From Hominenteromicrobium gallistercoris (lineage in GTDB: Bacteria > Bacillota > Clostridia > Oscillospirales > Acutalibacteraceae), in contig DWXR01000103.1 of NCBI GenBank assembly GCA_019119145.1, positions 1-10,696 of the forward strand: a stretch of 10,696 nucleotides of DNA. The letters run 5' to 3'. This document shows positions 6,142-10,696 of this stretch, piece after piece. The position numbers and the translations under genes are program-made. How positions within the stretch are numbered: the stretch's first letter is position 1; each line of letters starts with the position of its first letter. The notes below the pieces were generated by a model. That model saw nothing but the letters and a program-made list of their open reading frames with translations, was not told the origin of the DNA and made no database searches.

Positions 6142-7752
6142 TTGTATAAGGCGCTGTACAGAAAATACCGGCCGCAGCTTTTTGCGGATGTGGTCGGCCA
6201 GCCGCAGGTGACCGTCACGCTGAAAAACGAGCTGATGGCGGGGCGGATCTCGCACGCGTACCTGTTTACGGGTTCGCGCGGAACCGGCAAGACGACCTGC
6301 GCGAAGATCCTCGCCAAGGCCGTCAACTGCCTGGACCCGCAGGACGGCGACCCGTGCGGCGTCTGCTCGGTCTGCCGCGGCCTCGACGACGGGTCGATTC
6401 TCGACGTTGTGGAAATCGACGCAGCGAGCAACAACGGCGTCGACAGCATCCGCGCCCTGATTGAGGAATCGAACTTTACGCCGGCAAGCGCCAAATACCG
6501 CGTGTACATCATCGACGAGGTGCACATGCTTTCGGTGGCGGCCTTCAACGCGCTTTTGAAAACGCTGGAGGAGCCGCCCGCGCACGTGATCTTCATTCTG
6601 GCGACGACCGAGGTGCACAAGCTGCTGCCGACGATCCTCTCCCGCTGCCAGCGCTTTGACTTCCGGCGTATTGCGCCGGAGGACATCGCCGAGCGCCTCG
6701 AGCTCGTCTGCGAGCGGGAGCACGTGGAGATCGACCACGACGCGGCGATGCTGATTGCCGTCACTGCGGACGGCGGCATGCGCGATGCGCTCTCGATTCT
6801 CGACCAGTGCATCGGCCGCAGCACCGGCGTGGTCAGCTATGCGCTTGTGGCGGAGACGGCGGGCCTTGCCGGCCGCGGCCATCTCGAAGAGCTCGCGCTG
6901 TGCATCCATCGGGGCGACCGTTCCGGCGCGCTCGAAAAGATCGATGCGCTGTACAAGGCTTCGAAGGACATGGGGCGGCTCTGCGAGGAGCTTGCGGGGT
7001 ATTTCCGCAGCCTGATGCTGATTAAAACGATGAAAGATGCGAGCGGCATCGTCGACGCGGTCGGCGAAGAATTCGACCGGATGACGAAGCTCGCGGTTTC
7101 CATGGATCTTTCGGCGATCCTGCACAGTCTGGATGCTTTCCAGAGCACGCTGTCGCGGATGAAAACCGGAAACAAGCGGACGGAGCTGGAAATGACCTTT
7201 ATCCGCCTCTGCTCTCCGGAGCTGGATACCTCGCCGGACGCGCTGCTGCGCCGCATTGAAGCGTTGGAACGCGGCGGCGGGTTGCGCCGCGCGGTGCAGC
7301 CGGTGCAAAACGCCGAGGTTTCCGTTCCGCAGGCGCCGCCGGAGCTCGCGGCAAAGCGGGAGGAAGCGCCGAAAACCACGCAGCGTTCCAGCGCTGCTTC
7401 CATCGAAGAGCTTTCCAGCAAAGCGGAGCCGTTCGATGCGTGGCCGGAGATCATCGCGATCATGAAGAATTACTCGCACTCGGTAGCGGCCGCCTTCAAC
7501 GGGTCTTCCGCCTACGTGAACGGCGAGTATATGTTGATCGAGGCGCCGCAGATCGCGTTCGACCTGCTGAAGCGCGCGAGTCAGCGCGACAAGATGCGCG
7601 AGGCGATCCAGCAGGTGACCGGGCGCGTCTATAAGCTCGGGCCGTATAAACCGCCTGCAGCGACAGCAGACAGCGGTTCAAAGCCGCAGAATACGCTGGA
7701 CAGCTTCATCCGCGACATGCAGGATGCCGGCATTGAAATTGAAGAAAAATAA
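6142..7752 (+). CDS. dnaX: DNA polymerase III subunits gamma/tau
   Basis: This is the clamp-loader ATPase that opens and loads the sliding clamp and links polymerases at the replication fork. The 536-residue protein starts at TTG 6142 (YKALYRKYRPQ follows), 7 bases after GGGAGG (6129-6134), and this matches the usual family N-terminus. The longer frame back to ATG 6013 would begin inside the SRP RNA and is rejected. Seen in order: Walker A GSRGTGKT (44-51), the four zinc cysteines (63, 72, 75, 78), Walker B YIIDEVH (122-128), sensor 1 ATT (154-156) and the SRC arginine finger motif (167-169). Domain III and a Pro/Ala/Glu-rich linker (about 390-430) follow, then a short tau-like C-terminal domain. 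There is no evident A-rich slippage site for a separate gamma form, so one product is likely. First of three genes with ybaB and recR. Confidence 0.97.
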   Translation: MYKALYRKYRPQLFADVVGQPQVTVTLKNELMAGRISHAYLFTGSRGTGKTTCAKILAKAVNCLDPQDGDPCGVCSVCRGLDDGSILDVVEIDAASNNGVDSIRALIEESNFTPASAKYRVYIIDEVHMLSVAAFNALLKTLEEPPAHVIFILATTEVHKLLPTILSRCQRFDFRRIAPEDIAERLELVCEREHVEIDHDAAMLIAVTADGGMRDALSILDQCIGRSTGVVSYALVAETAGLAGRGHLEELALCIHRGDRSGALEKIDALYKASKDMGRLCEELAGYFRSLMLIKTMKDASGIVDAVGEEFDRMTKLAVSMDLSAILHSLDAFQSTLSRMKTGNKRTELEMTFIRLCSPELDTSPDALLRRIEALERGGGLRRAVQPVQNAEVSVPQAPPELAAKREEAPKTTQRSSAASIEELSSKAEPFDAWPEIIAIMKNYSHSVAAAFNGSSAYVNGEYMLIEAPQIAFDLLKRASQRDKMREAIQQVTGRVYKLGPYKPPAATADSGSKPQNTLDSFIRDMQDAGIEIEEK

Positions 7753-7778
7753 TTCTGAAGGACAAGGAGTTTTATACG

Positions 7779-8129
7779 ATGAAAGCACGTTTACCACAGG
7801 GTATGGGCGGCGGCGGAGCCGCCAACCTGCAGCAGCTGGCCCGTCAGGCGCAGAAGATGCAGGAGAAGATGGAGGAAATCACCACGGAGCTCGAGGCCAA
7901 GACGTATACGGCGACCTCGGGCGGCGGCGCGGTTTCCGTTGCCGTGACCGGCAAGATGGAAGTCAAGACCATCGACATCAAGCCGGAAGTCATCGATCCG
8001 GACGACGCGGAAATGCTCGGCGATCTCGTCACGGCGGCAGTCAACGAGGCACTGCGTGCGGCGGCGGCTGAAAAGGAAGAAAAGCTCGGCGCGCTTTCCG
8101 GCGGCATGAGCATTCCGGGGATGTTCTGA
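7779..8129 (+). CDS. YbaB/EbfC family nucleoid-associated DNA-binding protein
   Basis: The 116-residue protein belongs to the YbaB/EbfC family of small dimeric, tweezer-shaped DNA-binding proteins linked to the nucleoid and possibly to recombination. The sequence shows a Gly-rich N-terminus (GMGGGGAANLQQL), a long helix with heptad character (QQLARQAQKMQEKMEEITTELEAKTYTAT), then the conserved GGGAVSVAVTGKMEVKTIDIKPEVIDPDDAEMLGDLVTAAVNEAL core. The tail GMSIPGMF is typical of Firmicute members. AAGGAG (7764-7769) lies 9 bases before the ATG. It sits 26 bases after dnaX and one base before recR, the order widely conserved in bacteria. Confidence 0.96.
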   Translation: MKARLPQGMGGGGAANLQQLARQAQKMQEKMEEITTELEAKTYTATSGGGAVSVAVTGKMEVKTIDIKPEVIDPDDAEMLGDLVTAAVNEALRAAAAEKEEKLGALSGGMSIPGMF

Positions 8130-8130
8130 T

Positions 8131-8733
8131 ATGCCCGGCTATCATGTCCCGCCGCTGGAACGGCTTGTCGATAAATTCGAAAGCCTGCCCGGCGTCGGCC
8201 ACAAATCCGCACAGCGCATCGCGTATTATGTGCTCGGGCTCAGCCGGGAAGAGGCGCAGAGCTTTGCGCAGGCGATTCTCGACGCGCACGAAAATATCCA
8301 CTACTGCTCGGTCTGCTGCAACCTGACGGATGGCGACCTGTGCCCGATCTGCCGCAGCGACAGCCGCGACAAATCGATCATCTGCGTGGTGGAGGACCCG
8401 CGCGATGTCTTTGCGCTGGAGCGCACGAACGAATTCAACGCGACGTATCATGTGCTGCACGGCGCGATTTCCCCGCTCGGCGGAATCGGGCCGGATCAGC
8501 TCAAAATCAAGGAGCTTCTGAAGCGCGTGCAGGACGGCACCGTGAAAGAGGTCATCATGGCGACAAACCCGACGGTTGAGGGGGAGGCGACGGCCATGTA
8601 TATCTCCCGGCTGTTGAAGCCGCTCGGCATCCGCGTCACGCGCCTGGCCTACGGCATCCCGGTCGGTGGCGATCTCGAGTACGCGGATGAGGTCACGCTT
8701 TCGCGTGCGATCGAGGGACGCCAGGAGCTTTAA
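8131..8733 (+). CDS. recR: Recombination mediator protein RecR
   Basis: RecR works with RecO (and RecF) to load RecA on single-stranded DNA at gaps during repair. The 200-residue length is exactly usual. Visible features in order are the N-terminal helix-hairpin-helix (LPGVGHKSAQRIA, 19-31), a C4 zinc finger (C59, C62, C71, C74), and a Toprim domain with VVEDP (86-90) and NPTVEGEATAMYISR, followed by the GIPVGGDLEYADEVTL segment that closes the family profile. The start ATG at 8131 follows the ybaB stop by a single base, so translation is coupled. A separate promoter for smpB begins 15 bases after its stop, and no clear terminator lies between. Confidence 0.98.
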   Translation: MPGYHVPPLERLVDKFESLPGVGHKSAQRIAYYVLGLSREEAQSFAQAILDAHENIHYCSVCCNLTDGDLCPICRSDSRDKSIICVVEDPRDVFALERTNEFNATYHVLHGAISPLGGIGPDQLKIKELLKRVQDGTVKEVIMATNPTVEGEATAMYISRLLKPLGIRVTRLAYGIPVGGDLEYADEVTLSRAIEGRQEL

Positions 8734-8747
8734 GCGACAGCTTTCGG

Positions 8748-8776
8748 TTGACAGAACCGTGTTTTTGTAGTATAGT
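8748..8776 (+). promoter_or_regulatory. Promoter of smpB (and probably ssrA)
   Basis: A perfect TTGACA (8748-8753) and TATAGT (8771-8776) are 17 bases apart, with transcription expected near 8783, about 30 bases before the smpB ATG. This is one of the best promoters in the window, in line with constant need for ribosome rescue. Confidence 0.85.
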
Positions 8777-8812
8777 AATTTTCCTGAATTTAAAGAAAGC
8801 GAGGGTAGGCCG

Positions 8813-9277
8813 ATGGCAAAAACGGAAAACCGCACGATTGCGCAGAATAAAAAGGCCTACCACGACTACTTTGTCGAGGAGAGCCTGGAGGCCGGTATCG
8901 AGCTTTTCGGTACGGAGGTCAAGTCGCTGCGGCAGGGGCGCTGCAATCTGAAAGATGCGTGGTGCTCCGTTGTGGACGGCGAAATGCTTCTGAACGGCTG
9001 CCACATCAGCGCATACGAGCAGGGGAATATTTTCAACCGCGACCCGATGCGCGTCCGGCGCCTGCTGCTGCATAAACGGGAGATCATGCGTCTGCTCGGC
9101 CTTTCCAAAACGGCCGGATACTCGCTGATTCCGCTGTCCATGTATTTTAAGGGATCGCGCGTCAAGGTGCAGGTCGGTCTGTGCAGGGGCAAAAAGCTTT
9201 ACGACAAGCGCGCCGACATGGCTGAGCGCGACGCCAAGCGCGACATGGATCGTGCGCTCAAGGAAAGAAACAGATAA
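8813..9277 (+). CDS. smpB: SsrA-binding protein SmpB
   Basis: SmpB binds the tRNA-like part of tmRNA and brings it to stalled ribosomes for trans-translation. The 154-residue length is typical. The sequence carries the family's signature regions: NKKAYHDYFVEESLEAGIELFGTEVKSLR near the N-terminus, CHISAYEQGNIFNRDPMRVRRLLLHKREI in the middle, and GYSLIPLSMYFKGSRVKVQVGLCRGKKLYDKR. The basic C-terminal tail (RADMAERDAKRDMDRALKERNR) becomes helical in the mRNA channel in known structures. GAGGGTAGG at 8801-8809 precedes the ATG. Its RNA partner ssrA begins 24 bases after the stop, a common pairing. Confidence 0.98.
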   Translation: MAKTENRTIAQNKKAYHDYFVEESLEAGIELFGTEVKSLRQGRCNLKDAWCSVVDGEMLLNGCHISAYEQGNIFNRDPMRVRRLLLHKREIMRLLGLSKTAGYSLIPLSMYFKGSRVKVQVGLCRGKKLYDKRADMAERDAKRDMDRALKERNR

Positions 9278-9279
9278 AC

Positions 9280-9295
9280 AGCGGCTTTTGCCGCT
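9280..9295 (+). repeat. Hairpin between smpB and ssrA
   Basis: AGCGGC (9280-9285) and GCCGCT (9290-9295) form a perfect 6-bp stem with a TTTT loop. There is no following T-run, so it is not a standard terminator. It sits 7 bases before the mature 5' end of tmRNA and could guide processing of a shared smpB-ssrA transcript. I could not find a convincing separate ssrA promoter in the 24-base gap. Confidence 0.5.
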
Positions 9296-9301
9296 TCCCA
9301 T

Positions 9302-9650
9302 GGGGATGTAAAGGTTTCGACGGGGGTTGGGAGCCCTGGTAAGCGAGTAGCGGTGCGGGACCGCTATAAAATCCGCAAACTTAAAAAATAAACGACAACG
9401 ATACTGTTGCTGTTGCTGCTTAATTAAGCAGCCGTTCTTACCCGCAGTACCGCGGGCGGGATAAGAGCGTCGACTAGCGGTGAACGTGTGCAGGGCTACG
9501 CCTTTACCCCTGCCATGCATAAAAGGCTACCAAAGTGCAGAGCCTGCCGTTCGGCGCTGCACGGCGGGAATTTCAAAAGACCGGATACACTCGTAGAAAG
9601 CCTTGGTAACTGACTTTCGGACGCGGGTTCGACTCCCGCCATCTCCACCA
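9302..9650 (+). ncRNA. ssrA: Transfer-messenger RNA (tmRNA, one-piece form)
   Basis: tmRNA frees ribosomes stalled on broken mRNA and adds a degradation tag. The 5' end GGGGATG (9302-9308) pairs with CATCTCC (9640-9646) to form the acceptor stem, followed by A and an encoded CCA (9648-9650). The hallmark GTAAAGGTTTCGACGGG follows the 5' end and GGGTTCGACTCCCGCC forms the T arm. The tag frame ends at TAA 9421-9423 and reads NDNDTVAVAA from 9391, or with a preceding Ile codon (ATA) from 9388. The stop falls in the expected hairpin, GCTGCTT with AAGCAGC. At 349 bases it is of normal length and unsplit. The resume codon is inferred, and the tag ending AVAA is unusual. Confidence 0.97.
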
Positions 9651-9652
9651 CC

Positions 9653-9708
9653 ACAACAAAATCCGAACCTTTTGCCGATTGGTGATGGGTTCGGATTTGT
9701 TGTTTTTT
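9653..9708 (+). terminator. Terminator of ssrA
   Basis: A long stem, 9653-9669 with 9688-9703, pairs over 16 bp with one bulged A and contains the ATCCGAACC/GGTTCGGAT core. It is followed by a run of T (9703-9708). It starts three bases after the CCA end of tmRNA and ends its transcript. Confidence 0.88.
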
Positions 9709-9805
9709 ATAACTATCACAATTGATTATAGTATTTTAAAGAAAAAGGTTGAAAGTCCCTTATTGCTGGTTAAGAAGCTATCGAACTTTTTTGTTTAGAG
9801 CTTTC

Positions 9806-9834
9806 TTGTCAAAAAATATCGCATATGCTATACT
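9806..9834 (+). promoter_or_regulatory. Promoter of the regulator-hsdM operon, with a palindrome in its spacer
   Basis: TTGTCA (9806-9811) and TATACT (9829-9834) are 17 bases apart. The spacer ends with the perfect 8-base palindrome GCATATGC (9821-9828), which touches the -10 box. This position suits a repressor site, perhaps for the small regulator encoded just downstream. The rest of 9709-9858 is AT-rich and holds no gene that I can see. Confidence 0.72.
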
Positions 9835-9858
9835 TGATTTGGCAAGGGGGCTTTTATA

Positions 9859-10077
9859 ATGGAAATTTGTGATCTAATAAAGGTTATCCGCAAAAATATG
9901 GGGATGTCCCAGAAAAAATTTGCTGAAAAGCTGCACGTTAGCTTTTCGACAGTCAACCGTTGGGAAAATGGTCATGTGATACCCAATCAGCTTGCACTAG
10001 TTACGTTAATCGAATTATGCGAGAAAGAGCAGATCGCTCCAAGTCTTTTAAAGGAATTAGAAGAGCAAAAAAGCTGA
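9859..10077 (+). CDS. Small Xre/Cro-CI-type helix-turn-helix regulator
   Basis: The 72-residue protein is almost entirely one HTH domain of the Cro/CI type. Residues 5-52 hold LIKVIRKNMGMSQKKFAEKLHVSFSTVNRWENG..P, with the SQ..FA..L first helix pair and the recognition helix SFSTVNRWENG. AAGGGGG (9844-9850) lies 8 bases before the ATG. The gene ends 15 bases before hsdM and shares its promoter, so it may act as a controller-type regulator of the restriction-modification operon. The palindrome in the promoter supports self-regulation, but this is inference. The lower G+C content and different codon use compared with smpB and recR suggest separate origin. Confidence 0.88.
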   Translation: MEICDLIKVIRKNMGMSQKKFAEKLHVSFSTVNRWENGHVIPNQLALVTLIELCEKEQIAPSLLKELEEQKS

Positions 10078-10092
10078 AAGGGATTTTGATTT

Positions 10093-10696
10093 ATGGCTAT
10101 TAAGAAAAGTGAAATTTACAGCCAGATATGGGCTGCGTGCGATAAACTGCGGGGCGGTGTGGAACCTGCTCGTTATAAGGATTACATTTTGACACTGCTG
10201 TTTGTGAAGTATGTGTCCGACCGCTTCAAGAGCAGCGATAATTGGGACATTGAAGTACCGGAAGGCGGTAGTTTTGACGATATTGCTGCGCTGAAATATA
10301 AGAAAAACATTGGCGAAGGCATCAATATCATCATTGGCAAGCTGGCAGAAGCCAACGACTTGAAAGGCATTATCGACATTGCCGACTTCAACAGCGAGGA
10401 ACTGGGCACCGACAAGGAAGCGGTAGATAAGCTCTCCGGTATCGTGGAAATTTTCCAGAAACCGGAATTGGACTTCACCAACAACCGCGCTGGCGGTGAT
10501 GACATTCTGGGCGACGCCTACGAATTTTTGATGCGTAAATTTGCCCAGGACTCCGGAAAGAGCAAGGGCCAATTCTATACACCGGGTGAAGTCTCCCGCA
10601 TCATGGCAAAGGTAATTGGTATTGATAAAGCCACCGATCCCAGCATGACAGTCTACGATCCTGCTTGCGGTTCCGGTTCGCTGCTGATTCGTGCGG
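10093..10696 (+). CDS. hsdM: Type I restriction-modification system methyltransferase subunit HsdM (3' end outside window)
   Basis: HsdM is the N6-adenine methylase subunit of a type I restriction-modification complex; with HsdS it marks host DNA and with HsdR it forms the restriction enzyme. About 201 residues are visible from ATG 10093, 9 bases after AAAGGGA (10077-10083). The N-terminal helical HsdM domain reads KKSEIYSQIWAACDKLRGG...YILTLLFVKYVSDRF. It is followed by the family signature GQFYTPGEVSRIM and by methylase motif I (VYDPACGSGSLL), which binds S-adenosylmethionine. The catalytic NPPF/Y motif, and any hsdS and hsdR, would lie beyond the window. It follows the small HTH gene in one operon. 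G+C content is intermediate between the AT-rich leader and the core genes upstream, in keeping with transfer. Confidence 0.95.
   Translation, partial: MAIKKSEIYSQIWAACDKLRGGVEPARYKDYILTLLFVKYVSDRFKSSDNWDIEVPEGGSFDDIAALKYKKNIGEGINIIIGKLAEANDLKGIIDIADFNSEELGTDKEAVDKLSGIVEIFQKPELDFTNNRAGGDDILGDAYEFLMRKFAQDSGKSKGQFYTPGEVSRIMAKVIGIDKATDPSMTVYDPACGSGSLLIRA

Noticed and set aside
6016..7479. 487-codon open frame on the minus strand across dnaX
   Set aside because: It is an antisense shadow of a G+C-rich gene: no ribosome site, Arg/Ala/His-rich low-complexity translation, and it runs through dnaX and the SRP RNA.
9402..9420. Repeated GTTGCT units in ssrA as a microsatellite
   Set aside because: They encode the VAVAA end of the tag and form one side of the conserved stop-codon hairpin, so no separate repeat call is needed.
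1..10696. CRISPR array, insertion sequence or phage genes
   Set aside because: No spaced direct repeats, transposase or phage structural genes were seen; the only short tandem repeat is the 2 x 13-base unit at 5809.

Overview
The window looks like a stretch of a G+C-rich Bacillota (Firmicutes) chromosome, most likely a Clostridia member of the Oscillospiraceae type. That placement is inferred. It rests on strong AGGAGG-like ribosome sites, a lipoprotein-type sugar-binding protein, an SRP RNA upstream of dnaX-ybaB-recR (the order known from Bacillus subtilis scr-dnaX-yaaK-recR), and an smpB-ssrA pair. No species can be named from the sequence alone.

Layout. Bases 2-763 are the 3' end of a gene resembling the C-terminal part of GH38/DUF5054-like proteins. 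It ends at a two-way terminator shared with a convergent GNAT acetyltransferase gene (850-1356, minus). A 319-base gap (1357-1675) holds two divergent promoters and three inverted repeats. Bases 1676-5794 form a four-gene operon: a sugar-type ABC binding lipoprotein, two MalF/MalG-type permeases and a four-segment membrane protein of unknown role. There is no ATPase gene, so a shared MsmX/UgpC-type ATPase encoded elsewhere is the likely energiser. The operon ends at a hairpin that overlaps its last stop codon.

Bases about 5909-6113 are the signal recognition particle RNA with its own promoter, followed by dnaX (start codon TTG at 6142), ybaB/ebfC and recR. A separate strong promoter then drives smpB, with the tmRNA gene ssrA (9302-9650) 24 bases downstream. 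SmpB and tmRNA act together in ribosome rescue. The reading frame in this tmRNA ends in a tag of NDNDTVAVAA, which differs from the common ...ALAA ending.

Immediately after the ssrA terminator the sequence becomes AT-rich. A small Xre/Cro-type regulator gene and the 5' part of a type I restriction-modification methylase gene (hsdM) follow, the latter cut by the window end. The 3' end of ssrA is a known integration target, so this probably marks the edge of an acquired defence island. No integrase or second attachment site lies in the window.

Most of the window is ordinary core genome. The points most worth a second look are the tag peptide, the ssrA/island junction, the promoter-operator structure before the ABC operon, and the unknown membrane protein of that operon.
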